Positions 46,241 to 55,980 of a stretch of DNA of 64,000 nucleotides are shown here, piece after piece. Source of the stretch: Fidelibacterota bacterium. Its GTDB lineage: Bacteria > Fidelibacterota > UBA8477 > JABMPR01. Below the pieces are notes generated by a model. That model saw only the letters and a program-made list of their open reading frames with translations, ran no database searches and was not told where the DNA came from. The stretch spans positions 1-64,000 of the forward strand of contig JAIPJF010000014.1 of the NCBI GenBank assembly GCA_021734325.1. The letters are read 5' to 3'. Position numbers and translations under genes: made by a program. Numbering within the stretch: position 1 is the stretch's first letter; each line of letters opens with the position of its first letter.

Positions 46241-46837
46241 ATGCGAATATACAGCGTGTTACGAAATATATATAATGTAGGCTATGCCCTGGCAAGGCTC
46301 AAGTTTTTAGGCAATGAATTGATCTTTGCAGTCATTCTTTTCACCATGGTTATCCCATTTCAGATTACCCTTATCCCCATGTATATTCTCATGGTCAAAT
46401 TTGGCTGGGTGGATACCTATTTGAGTCTCATAGTCCCGGGGATGATAAATTCATTCGGAATTTTGCTTTTTAGGCAATTTTTCCGGGATATCCCTCAAGA
46501 TCTCATTGATGCTGCGCGTATAGACGGCTGCAATGAGTTTCAGATTTTATTTCGCATCATTTGGCCTTTATCCAAACCGGTTCTGATCACCGTAGGAATT
46601 CTGTCTTTTATGGGTTCCTGGAATGATGTCCTCTGGCCACTGCTGGTCATCCGCCTTGAAACGCTCATGACCATGCCCCAACTGGTTACACTCTTTGCGA
46701 TAGGGGGTCAGGCCGCAAATCAGATGGGTGTACAATTAGCGGCAACAACACTGCTTGCAGCCCCCATTATCATCATATATTCATTTTTCCAGAAGTATTT
46801 TATTGAAAGCATGGCTACCTCTGGGTTGAAGAATTGA
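46241..46837 (+). pseudogene. N-terminally truncated MalG-type ABC permease
   Basis: Only 198 residues against about 280 for the family. From YALARLKFLGNE onwards it matches a CUT1 permease well (VIPFQITLIPMYILM, EAA-loop AARIDGCNEFQILFRIIWPLSKP, C-terminal ESMATSGLKN). The first helix, the SLKP-type segment and the periplasmic loop are missing and replaced by 14 unrelated residues. No partner permease or binding protein lies upstream; a divergent peptidase gene begins 163 bases away. It is probably the scar of a deletion that removed the front of a second transporter operon. Confidence 0.7.
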
Positions 46838-46900
46838 GAACCAATAAACGAGTTGAATAACAAAACAGAACACAATCTGTAATAAGGAATCGATAAGCTA

Positions 46901-47809
46901 ATGAAATTGACCAGGTATTCACGGGATCCAGTACTCAAGACCGTGCCTGAACACAAATGGGAACGTGCGGCTGTATTTAATGCAGGTGCCGTATACGAGA
47001 ATGGATTGTATCACATGATTTATCGTGCAACCGATATTGGTGGCCATGAAAGTTTTGGCGATTATATAAATAATCTCGGTTACGCCTGGAGCGAGAATAT
47101 TATTGACTGGCAGCGTCTGCCTGAACCCATCCTGAAAAATGATGTTCCCCAGGAGCTGCGCGGTCCTGAAGATCCTCGTATTGTAAAATTGGAAGGCCGT
47201 TTTTTTATGACCTATACGGGTTTTGGCGGTAGGTACCAGGGAGATTATCGCATTTGTCTGGCCATCAGTGAGGATCTTAAATCCTGGGAGCGCCAGGGCG
47301 TACTCTTGCACGATGAGAACAAGAATGCCGCCTTCTTTCCCCAGAAATTCGGGAATGAGTATTTGCTGCTTCATCGGCGCGGGGGAAACAATATCTGGAT
47401 ATCCAGCACCAAGGATTTAAAGAATTACACCAAGCATACATCCCTCATGGGACCCCTCCCAGGTGGATGGGAAGAACGTAAAATTGGCATTGCCGGCCCC
47501 CCTGTTCTTCATCCTGAAGGCTGGTTGCTGATCTATCATGGCGTCGATATGAATTATCAATATCGTCTTGGAGCCGCTCTGCTTGACCGGGAAAATCCTA
47601 GGCGCGTTTTGGCCCGATATAGTCAACCCATCATAGAATCAGAGGAGGATTGGGAACGACAGGGACCTGTCCCCAATGTGATTTTCAGTTGTGCCACCAT
47701 TGATAAAGATGACCGCTATGACATTATCTATGCCGGCGCTGATAGTCTGATAGGGGCCGCATATATTCTGAAAAGTGATGTGGTTTTTGAAAAGGAACAT
47801 TGGTTGTGA
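46901..47809 (+). CDS. glycoside hydrolase/phosphorylase family 130 protein
   Basis: A 302-residue five-bladed beta-propeller enzyme of the GH130 type. The family motif RGPEDPRIVKLEGRFFMTYTG carries the catalytic Asp. Further family segments are FNAGAVYENGLYHMIYRA, KNAAFFPQKFGNEYLLLHRR and GIAGPPVLHPEGWLLIYHG. Known members phosphorolyse or hydrolyse beta-mannosides such as mannobiose. With no signal peptide it is probably cytoplasmic, acting on imported oligosaccharides. The lipoprotein gene overlaps its stop by one base. Confidence 0.9.
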   Translation: MKLTRYSRDPVLKTVPEHKWERAAVFNAGAVYENGLYHMIYRATDIGGHESFGDYINNLGYAWSENIIDWQRLPEPILKNDVPQELRGPEDPRIVKLEGRFFMTYTGFGGRYQGDYRICLAISEDLKSWERQGVLLHDENKNAAFFPQKFGNEYLLLHRRGGNNIWISSTKDLKNYTKHTSLMGPLPGGWEERKIGIAGPPVLHPEGWLLIYHGVDMNYQYRLGAALLDRENPRRVLARYSQPIIESEEDWERQGPVPNVIFSCATIDKDDRYDIIYAGADSLIGAAYILKSDVVFEKEHWL

Positions 47810-49041
47810 TGAAAAGCGTCCTAAAATTGCTGAGCTGGGCTTCAGTTGTGGTCCTGCTTATAAACTGTAATCCAGCCGAACAATCGCTGGAGCCGGCTAA
47901 TCTTGATCATGCTCTCCAGCTGGTTGATAGCATGCTGATAGATGGCCAACAGATCAAATGGATATCGATTTATGCTGATGCTCCCAGCTATGAACCTGTT
48001 CATGCTGCTGGTGAGGGGGTGAGCTGTGTTGATGATGTTGGGCGCTTTCTTGAGGTGTTGGAATTTGAAATTAATCGCAATCATCAGGAGGAGCTCCTAC
48101 CCCTGGCAGAAGGAATGACGAAATTTCTATTGTATCTCAGCCGGGAAGATGGTCTCTGGTACAACTTTATCTTGGAAGATGGATCCATCAATAAGGAATA
48201 TAGAACCAGCATAGCTTCTTTTCAATGGTGGGCAGTCAGAGGACTGCGAGGATTGGGAGCATCTTACAGGATATTTAGCGGTCGGGCAGATTCAAAGCTG
48301 CTGACTGAACAAATACACAGGAGATTTCTGGCATCCCAGCCACAGCTTGATTCATTATTCTCAAACTATCCACAAATGACAATCGCAGCAGATGGATCTG
48401 AGCGTCCAGGCTGGAATTTGAGTAATGCCCCAGACCAATCAGCAGAGCTATTGCTGGCTCTGTCAGGTGTCCATGGTCTCGGAGAGTTTAACTACGAGAA
48501 GGAAATTGGATATCTGGCCGAGGCCCTGCTTGGATGGCAGTACCACGGGGATGACATGTCCTATAAGGGGATGTATTTCTGCTGGCAGAATTCCTGGCAT
48601 GCATGGGGGAGTAATCAGACACTGGCGCTGCTTCAGGCATATATTATTTTGGGGAAAGAGGATTATCTGAACAGTGTAAAGCTTTGGGCAGACCATTTTC
48701 TTCCAACACTCATTGCAGCTAATTTTCCAGCCGAAATTCAGCTGGATTCAACAGGATCATGGCAAATTCAGCAATATTCACAAATAGCCTATGGTCAAAG
48801 CTCAACCTACCGGGGCATTCACCTCCTGGCGGCGTTGACTGGCTCTTCAGATTATGCGCAAAAAGCCGAAACCACCTTTGCCTGGTTCAAAGGTAAGAAT
48901 ATTGCCACCACACAGATGTACGATCCAAATACGGGCAGATGCTTTGATGGAATATATGCTGCAGATGGCATAAATATGAATTCCGGAGCGGAATCAACCA
49001 TAGAGTGCCTCCTTGCCATACAGGCGCGGGGAGGCTGGTAA
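47809..49041 (+). CDS. lipoprotein with alpha/alpha-barrel-like architecture
   Basis: A 410-residue protein from ATG 47809 with a lipoprotein signal (SVVVLLINC, Cys20). The mature part is rich in W, Y and helix-forming segments (GVSCVDDVGRFLEVLEF, SFQWWAVRGLRGLGASYRIF, YKGMYFCWQNSWHAWGSNQTLALL). This is the look of an (alpha/alpha)6-barrel carbohydrate-active enzyme such as unsaturated glucuronyl hydrolases or GH127/GH76-like proteins, but I cannot assign a family. It is coupled to the GH130 gene and followed by the ABC ATPase, which supports a role in glycan handling. Confidence 0.72.
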   Translation: MKSVLKLLSWASVVVLLINCNPAEQSLEPANLDHALQLVDSMLIDGQQIKWISIYADAPSYEPVHAAGEGVSCVDDVGRFLEVLEFEINRNHQEELLPLAEGMTKFLLYLSREDGLWYNFILEDGSINKEYRTSIASFQWWAVRGLRGLGASYRIFSGRADSKLLTEQIHRRFLASQPQLDSLFSNYPQMTIAADGSERPGWNLSNAPDQSAELLLALSGVHGLGEFNYEKEIGYLAEALLGWQYHGDDMSYKGMYFCWQNSWHAWGSNQTLALLQAYIILGKEDYLNSVKLWADHFLPTLIAANFPAEIQLDSTGSWQIQQYSQIAYGQSSTYRGIHLLAALTGSSDYAQKAETTFAWFKGKNIATTQMYDPNTGRCFDGIYAADGINMNSGAESTIECLLAIQARGGW

Positions 49042-49295
49042 TGGCAAGAAACATCAAACGATTCACTCTGTTATTGCACATGTCAATAGGACCGCTTCCC
49101 GTGCAGCAGATTACTATCCCACGCATTGAGCTAATGTCAAATATTCCGCAACCCACATGACAGCGAACGATAATGATGTGATGGAACCGGAATCTGCGGG
49201 AGCCATTGTGCATGGATGTTAAATCACGCAGCACACAGCTGGGTTTGCTGGAAGAAAGTGCGTTGCTGACATGGAAAACTTGATTAGGAATTATT
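49042..49295. other. 254-bp gap before the ABC ATPase
   Basis: No convincing gene. It probably carries a leader or promoter for the ATPase gene. Confidence 0.4.
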
Positions 49296-50375
49296 ATGGC
49301 TGAAGTATCACTGAAAAATATCAATAAATCCTACGGGCATACAAAAATTCTGCATGATGTCAGCTTGGAAGTGAAAGATGGGGAATTTGTTGTGATTGTA
49401 GGTCCCTCCGGGTGTGGCAAATCAACATTATTGAGGATCGTAGCTGGTCTTGAAGAGACCTCAGAGGGTGAGATATATATTGGTGATAAAAAAGTGAATC
49501 ATATTGCGCCAAAGAACCGCTCCATTGCCATGGTGTTTCAAAATTATGCGCTGTACCCCCATATGACCATCTACGATAACATGGCTTTTGGCCTCAAAAT
49601 GAAGAAGGTTCCAGCTGATAAAATTTATGATCGCGTAATGCATGCCGCAAATATTCTCGGTATTGAGGACTATCTAAAGCGGAGACCAAAAGAGTTGTCC
49701 GGTGGTCAAAGGCAACGCGTGGCAGTAGGCAGAGCAATTGTCAGGGATCCTTCCGTTTTCCTGTTTGATGAGCCCCTGTCTAATCTTGATGCAAAACTGA
49801 GAGTCCAGATGCGCAATGAGATCAAGAAACTTCACCAATCGCTCAAATCCACCATGATTTACGTTACCCACGATCAGGTTGAAGCAATGACCATGGGGGA
49901 TAGAATTATTGTGATGAAGGATGGTTATCTCATGCAATCTGCTGCACCACTCGAGATATATAGAAGGCCAGCAAATCGTTTTGTTGCAGGTTTTATCGGT
50001 TCACCATCCATGAACTTTTTCAAGGTCACAGTAGATTCCAATTATGATCTGATATTCAAAGGGAAACGTTTTAAAATTGAATATTCTGAAAGTAAGATTC
50101 CAAATTTAAAGAACTATGCGGGTCAGGAAATAATTCTGGGTATCAGACCGGAGCATTTAAGGATTGAACCGGAAGGAAATGGTCTAGAGGTAGAAATCGA
50201 ACTGAGTGAACTCATGGGTAGCGAATCCTATCTCCATGCTAAAATGGGCGATACTGAACTTGTCGCCAGAGTCAGTGCTGAAGAATCCCTGATCTCTGGA
50301 GTTAACGTGCACCTGCAACCTGTCATGGGGAAATTGCACCTATTTGAAATCGAAAGTGGTAATAGAATCAACTAA
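49296..50375 (+). CDS. ABC sugar importer ATPase, MsmX/UgpC/MalK type
   Basis: A 359-residue ATPase powering carbohydrate uptake. It shows Walker A GPSGCGKST (about 36), Q-loop VFQNYALYPHMT, signature LSGGQRQRVAVGRA (about 135), Walker B VFLFDEPLSNLDA, H-loop YVTHDQVEAMT, and a C-terminal TOBE/MalK regulatory domain (ILGIRPEHLRIE). ATPases of this class can serve several CUT1 importers. As the only ATPase in the window it is the obvious partner for the permeases at 35349-37114, and was perhaps once also a partner of the truncated system at 46241. Confidence 0.95.
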   Translation: MAEVSLKNINKSYGHTKILHDVSLEVKDGEFVVIVGPSGCGKSTLLRIVAGLEETSEGEIYIGDKKVNHIAPKNRSIAMVFQNYALYPHMTIYDNMAFGLKMKKVPADKIYDRVMHAANILGIEDYLKRRPKELSGGQRQRVAVGRAIVRDPSVFLFDEPLSNLDAKLRVQMRNEIKKLHQSLKSTMIYVTHDQVEAMTMGDRIIVMKDGYLMQSAAPLEIYRRPANRFVAGFIGSPSMNFFKVTVDSNYDLIFKGKRFKIEYSESKIPNLKNYAGQEIILGIRPEHLRIEPEGNGLEVEIELSELMGSESYLHAKMGDTELVARVSAEESLISGVNVHLQPVMGKLHLFEIESGNRIN

Positions 50376-50425
50376 ATTAAATAATCTCTGCAATACACCA
50401 AATAAAGTAGGACACATATATGAAC

Positions 50426-50457
50426 AAAAAGGCTGGCTACTAGTGGCTAGCTTTTTT
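50426..50457 (+). terminator. Rho-independent terminator after the ABC ATPase
   Basis: AAAAAGGCTGGCTAC, loop TA, GTGGCTAGCTTTTTT forms a 15-bp stem with three G-U pairs and ends in a T run. It closes the carbohydrate locus. The remaining gap to 50711 is very AT-rich and holds no gene. Confidence 0.85.
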
Positions 50458-50684
50458 GTTATTTGAATATACCATCTCACTGGAACAGGAATAGTGAATT
50501 ATTCATATTCTGTAAGTCTCTGATAATCAATTCATTATATATGATCTATTAAAGAATATATATCACATTAAAGTGAAAGATATTCTGGTAAATACTACAG
50601 CTGGAATGCTTCTTGCTTTATCGAATTCACACAGCTTGGAATCTGTGCAGGTCACCTTAGATTCGCGGCATATACTGTAACTAG

Positions 50685-52094
<1,410 letters not shown>

Positions 52095-52609
52095 TTCATA
52101 ACAATACATAGAGGGTCATCCTGAGCATGTACACAGGCATGAGTAAAGGTCATTTATTCGCAGTGACAAGTATCATAGATCCCATATGTCCGCGAGCTGA
52201 CAGAAGCTGACGATGAACCATGCCATATTGAGGCTTGGAATCTACAGAAAATCCAATTTATTGAGTAGAAGCCGTGGTTAGGAAAAGCTGTAGCTATAGC
52301 GATAGAGTGCTTGAAGAGCTCAGCGGATCTGTCAAAATTCCCCAAATACTTGTCTTGAGGTAAGCGTCGACTCTCTTCCGGAGCCCTGCCGGAATGGTTT
52401 TGCACAGATCACACCTTCCATTTGGGCAAATAGCAAGTTATGGTGTTTGTGCTCCATTAGCCCAGAAAAATTTGCACATAAACTTAGAATTCTTGTGGCG
52501 GGATCCTGAGCACCCGAATTCACCTACCTGGGATATCATTTTATACGTGGAGAAAAGCAGACCATTCGATTTAACTGATTTTGGAATGCAATAGTGACTA
52601 TATTCCCTG
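52095..52609. other. 515-bp decayed region
   Basis: No intact gene. Short stretches look like broken coding sequence on +: 52274-52362 reads VVRKSCSYSDRVLEELSG before a stop, and 52394-52594 reads an open frame with WRDPEHPNSPTWDIILYVE. I cannot identify a family, and these may be chance. A GTCATCCTGAGC word near 52113 resembles another common intergenic repeat arm. Confidence 0.3.
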
Positions 52610-53401
52610 ATGCACCCTAATTTTTCAACGCGACATTATCAATATGCAAGCAAGATATGTCTAATGGTGGCCTTTATCTGCCTGGGTCAAAATGTGAAGG
52701 CACAGACCAATCCCACCCAGAGGGACTGGTTTATAGCGGGTTCTGGTCTGGGTGTAGCCGTTGGACTCGAGTTGTTTGGCAAAGACCATCTGCTGCCCGA
52801 TCGACCCAGATGGATCAATACCAACTCCGTCGACGGCTTGATGAGAGGCTTTATCTATAAGGACGTAAAGCGACAGGAGCTTGCTGAACGATGGAGTGAT
52901 CGCCTTTTATATGGCGTCTCGATGTCCAGCCTGCTCTGGGGACCTGCTTTGGCTGATGAGCACGAGAGTGCAGCTCTGATTAATACAGAAGTTTTTGCAG
53001 TAAATAGCATTATTACCAATTTAATAAAAATCACCACTGCCCGTGAACGACCATATAGCCACTTTGGTACAACGGCATCCCGAGGGACAGTAGACTATGC
53101 ATCCTTTGTGAGTGGCCACAGCAGCGTCGCCTTTTCCCAGGCAGTCTCAAATGCCATTATTCTGAGCAAATATCATCCACAAAATAAGGAGCTTATCTGG
53201 TCTTCACTTCTCAGTATCGCAGGTTGTACCGCCTATCTGAGGGTTGCCGGTGATATGCATTATTTTTCAGATGTCACCGTTGGGGCGGCGCTAGGTTCCA
53301 TTATTGCCTGGGTCATAACAAAAAATGAATTGAAGCGGTTTCAGGATGATTCAGGATCGAACATAGATTTTACACTTAGTTTGAAAATCCCTTTGGGCTA
53401 G
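52610..53401 (+). CDS. PAP2-family phosphatase
   Basis: A 263-residue exported or membrane phosphatase of the PAP2/vanadium-haloperoxidase fold. A hydrophobic leader ends VKAQ. The three-part active site is complete: KITTARERP (near 142), the central VSGHSS with catalytic-type His (near 166), and LRVAGDMHYFSDV (near 205), where His is the nucleophile. Members dephosphorylate undecaprenyl or other lipid phosphates, and some act on outer-membrane lipid A. Which one applies here is not visible. Confidence 0.88.
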   Translation: MHPNFSTRHYQYASKICLMVAFICLGQNVKAQTNPTQRDWFIAGSGLGVAVGLELFGKDHLLPDRPRWINTNSVDGLMRGFIYKDVKRQELAERWSDRLLYGVSMSSLLWGPALADEHESAALINTEVFAVNSIITNLIKITTARERPYSHFGTTASRGTVDYASFVSGHSSVAFSQAVSNAIILSKYHPQNKELIWSSLLSIAGCTAYLRVAGDMHYFSDVTVGAALGSIIAWVITKNELKRFQDDSGSNIDFTLSLKIPLG

Positions 53402-53455
53402 GTACTGTTTAAGGTAATATTATGAATCAGCAATTGAACATAGGAGTTCCCAGGA

Positions 53456-54148
53456 ATGACAAAACAATTACCCGGTAGCAATAATCAACAATCATGGATA
53501 GCCATTGGCATTATCATTGTTGGTGCAATCTTCCTCCTTCAGAGCCTGAATATCATGCATTTAGGTCATTTTATCGGGGAATGGTGGCCAATTATTCTGG
53601 TCATCGCTGGCTTTTCAAAATTAAAACATGATGATCGGCGGAACGGGGCGATTTTGTTTGTAGTTGGTCTGGTCTTACTGTCAGCAACCAAGGATATTAT
53701 AAACTGGGGAAGCATTTTTAGATTGTGGCCTTTGGCCATACTCTATGTTGGTGTTTCCATGCTGCTTAAATCAAAAGGCAAACCGGGACTGTCATTTTCT
53801 AATATTGAATCAAGTGACAACGATTATGTTCATGCTTCTGCAATATTCGGTGGCGTTGAGAAGGAAGTACACTCGGACAATTTCAAGGGCGCCAATATCA
53901 TGGCATTATTCGGAGCGGTTGAGCTTGACCTCAGGCAGGCCAAGGTCGTTGAGCCTGGTGTTACCATTCATGCGACAGCTCTTTTTGGTGGTTTGGAAAT
54001 AATGGTCCCGGAAAATTGGAATGTTGTTATCACCGGTTCTCCCATATTCGGAGCCATTGAGGATAAAACAAAAGGTGGCGAAAAGAATTCCATTAATGTA
54101 ACGATGAATTGTACAGTCGCTTTTGGTGGTCTAGAGGTAAAAGCATAA
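53456..54148 (+). CDS. LiaF-like membrane protein (LiaI/LiaF transmembrane plus LiaF C-terminal domain)
   Basis: A 230-residue protein. The N-terminal half has about four membrane helices (IAIGIIIVGAIFLLQSLNIM, EWWPIILVIAGF, GAILFVVGLVLL, LWPLAILYVGVSML), typical of LiaI/LiaF transmembrane regions. The C-terminal half is a beta-rich toast-rack-like domain with repeated GA/GG turns (IFGGVEKEV, LFGAVELDL, LFGGLEIMV, AFGGLEVKA). In Firmicutes LiaF damps a cell-envelope stress kinase; no such kinase is present here, so the role is open. It is followed by a terminator. Confidence 0.85.
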   Translation: MTKQLPGSNNQQSWIAIGIIIVGAIFLLQSLNIMHLGHFIGEWWPIILVIAGFSKLKHDDRRNGAILFVVGLVLLSATKDIINWGSIFRLWPLAILYVGVSMLLKSKGKPGLSFSNIESSDNDYVHASAIFGGVEKEVHSDNFKGANIMALFGAVELDLRQAKVVEPGVTIHATALFGGLEIMVPENWNVVITGSPIFGAIEDKTKGGEKNSINVTMNCTVAFGGLEVKA

Positions 54149-54171
54149 AGCATTATTTTTAGTTTGATTGG

Positions 54172-54204
54172 AAAGGGCTGGTCATGGACTGGCCCTTTTT
54201 AATT
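54172..54204 (+). terminator. Rho-independent terminator after the LiaF-like gene
   Basis: AAAGGGC with inner TGGTC and GACTG pairs back to GCCCTTT, then a T run. It forms a 12-bp stem including two G-U pairs and a three-base loop. The rest of the gap to 54431 shows no gene. Confidence 0.85.
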
Positions 54205-54431
54205 TTGTCAATGATATTAGGGCTGTAAATCCCTTTGGCCACCTTACTTACCCGTTTATATTGGCGTGCTTTTTTCTTTCAGGTGTCATCACATGAAAGA
54301 GACCCGGGAATACTTGAGAAAGTGAATCCGGGTTACATAAGGACAATTGCAGCGTTCATTGTAAATAGACGCAGGATTTTTGACTTGAGAGCAAGTGAAG
54401 GCTGCAAATGTGATTATTGATTGCTTGTCAT

Positions 54432-54505
54432 GCCCCTGTAGCTCAGCAGGATAGAGCAACGCTTTCCTAAAGCGTAGGCCAGGTGTTCGAATCACCTCAG
54501 GGGTA
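54432..54505 (+). tRNA. tRNA-Arg (anticodon CCT)
   Basis: Complete 74-base cloverleaf. The acceptor GCCCCTG pairs with CAGGGGT, with one terminal G-U. The D-stem is GCTC/GAGC. The anticodon stem ACGCT/AGCGT encloses TTCCTAA, with anticodon CCT at 54466-54468. The T-stem is AGGTG/CACCT. The discriminator is A at 54505. No encoded CCA. It reads AGG codons. Confidence 0.97.
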
Positions 54506-54580
54506 CAAAAGTGAACCCCGAATTGAGATGTAAGGGTGGAGTTTTGAAATTATAGAAATTGTGAAGGGATAGCATATCTA

Positions 54581-55249
54581 ATGTTGCAGCCAAAGAAAAA
54601 GATTACCAAAAAAGAATTAAAACATGATCCCTTGCTGGATACCCTGGAAAAGGGAAAAGAATTTTATGAAGAAAATGCCAAGCAGATCCTCAGCACGATC
54701 GCTGCGGTCCTGGTCCTGTTCCTATTAGTCTGGGGTTGGGTGAATAGTCGCCAGAGTTCAAAGAATGCTGCCATGCTGGCAAATACAAAAACGATCCTTG
54801 CTGTTACTCAGGGCCTGAACGATAATGTTATTTCAGAGCTTGAACTGGTGGTTGAAGAATACGGAAATCGTGATGAAATCGCTCTGTCCGCATTACAGCT
54901 GGGTGTCGCCAAAATGGATGCTGGGGACAATGAGGGTGCCAGAAAACTATTCACTCAATTGGCCAAGAGCTCAGATAAGCAGGTGAAGATTGCTGGTAAA
55001 TTGAAATTGGCCTATCTGGATGAAAAAGAAGCAAATTACACCTCAGCAGCTGGATTGTACTCCCAGGTTGCCACACTTGATGAAGGCATGACCGCAAAAT
55101 ATGCAAAACTGCAGGCCGGGTACGCATTCCTTAATGCCGGTAATGTTGAAAAAGCCAGAAATATTGTCACAGATTTACTTCTGGACGATCCGACTGGAAA
55201 ATTTGGGGACCAAGTAAAGTATCTCGAAGGAAAAGTACTGGAGAAATAA
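54581..55249 (+). CDS. membrane-anchored TPR protein, YfgM-like
   Basis: A 222-residue protein with a charged cytoplasmic start (KKKITKKELKHDPL), one membrane helix (ILSTIAAVLVLFLLVWGWVNS, about 37-58) and a periplasmic helical region with TPR-like repeats (ALQLGVAKMDAGDNEGARKLFTQL; KLQAGYAFLNAGNVEKARNIV). The layout matches YfgM, an ancillary SecYEG/BepA-linked chaperone, and similar tetratricopeptide proteins in FCB bacteria. Its own terminator follows. Confidence 0.78.
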   Translation: MLQPKKKITKKELKHDPLLDTLEKGKEFYEENAKQILSTIAAVLVLFLLVWGWVNSRQSSKNAAMLANTKTILAVTQGLNDNVISELELVVEEYGNRDEIALSALQLGVAKMDAGDNEGARKLFTQLAKSSDKQVKIAGKLKLAYLDEKEANYTSAAGLYSQVATLDEGMTAKYAKLQAGYAFLNAGNVEKARNIVTDLLLDDPTGKFGDQVKYLEGKVLEK

Positions 55250-55300
55250 TTGCAATTATTGAACTTGCAAACAGGACTTAGCTCGAATACATTGCGGCCG

Positions 55301-55332
55301 CAAAGTGGGTTGATGGCCCACTTTGTTTATTT
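55301..55332 (+). terminator. Rho-independent terminator upstream of the rimP operon
   Basis: CAAAGTGGG, loop TTGATGG, CCCACTTTG, then TTTATTTAT: a perfect nine-bp stem with a T-rich tail. The remaining bases to 55508 hold a small hairpin GGATCT-ATT-AGATCC (55472-55486) and presumably the promoter of the rimP-pnp operon. Confidence 0.85.
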
Positions 55333-55508
55333 ATCCGCCTTCGCAGACGACCATCCTGACAAAATCAGGCAGGAGGGAAGAAAGCGCAGAAACGGTTGCT
55401 CCAGCGTGATGTGACCAACTGTGGCAGATACGCGCGGCGTAGCTATGAAAGCGAAGCCGGCAGATGATATGGGATCTATTAGATCCAAAAAAGGTATGAA
55501 GACGCGAA

Positions 55509-55964
55509 GTGAATTGGACCGATGAAGAAATAAGAGCTGGAATAGAAGAGTGCTTTGAAGAAGCTACGGATATCTTCCTGGTTGATGCGAGCCTGAATGC
55601 ATCGAAAAGAGGATACCAGCTGATAGCAAAGTGTGAAAGTGATTCCGGCATTACTATCGATCAATTGGCTCGCATCAATCGTTCCATACATAATAATCTT
55701 TCGCTACCCGGTTTGGATATTGAGAATGTTTCTGTTGAAGTTACCTCACCTGGTGCGAATTATCCCGTTAAGACTCATCGCCATTTTAACCGTCTCATCG
55801 GGCACCCCATGATAATTGAACATCACTCTGAAGTGGTGCAGAATCCCCTTGAATGCGAGATCGTTTCTGCCACAAGCGAATCACTCACTGTAAAAGTTGG
55901 TGACGAGAATGTGTCTTTGAACCTGTCTGATGTCATTCAGGGAAAAGTAAAACTGCGTTGGTAA
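55509..55964 (+). CDS. rimP: ribosome maturation factor RimP
   Basis: A 151-residue assembly factor for the 30S subunit. The GTG start gives a normal length. Family features are the N-terminal alpha/beta domain (ITIDQLARINRSIHNNL) and the conserved VEVTSPGANYPVKTHRHFNRLIG at the domain junction, then a small SH3-like C-terminal barrel. It is first in the rimP-nusA-infB order, which further supports the call. Confidence 0.93.
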   Translation: MNWTDEEIRAGIEECFEEATDIFLVDASLNASKRGYQLIAKCESDSGITIDQLARINRSIHNNLSLPGLDIENVSVEVTSPGANYPVKTHRHFNRLIGHPMIIEHHSEVVQNPLECEIVSATSESLTVKVGDENVSLNLSDVIQGKVKLRW

Positions 55965-55980
55965 TAGGAGGATTAACCCC

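Noticed and set aside
55333-55500. Small structured RNA or gene before rimP
   Set aside because: It has a short hairpin and repeat-like bases but no consistent fold or reading frame that I can support.
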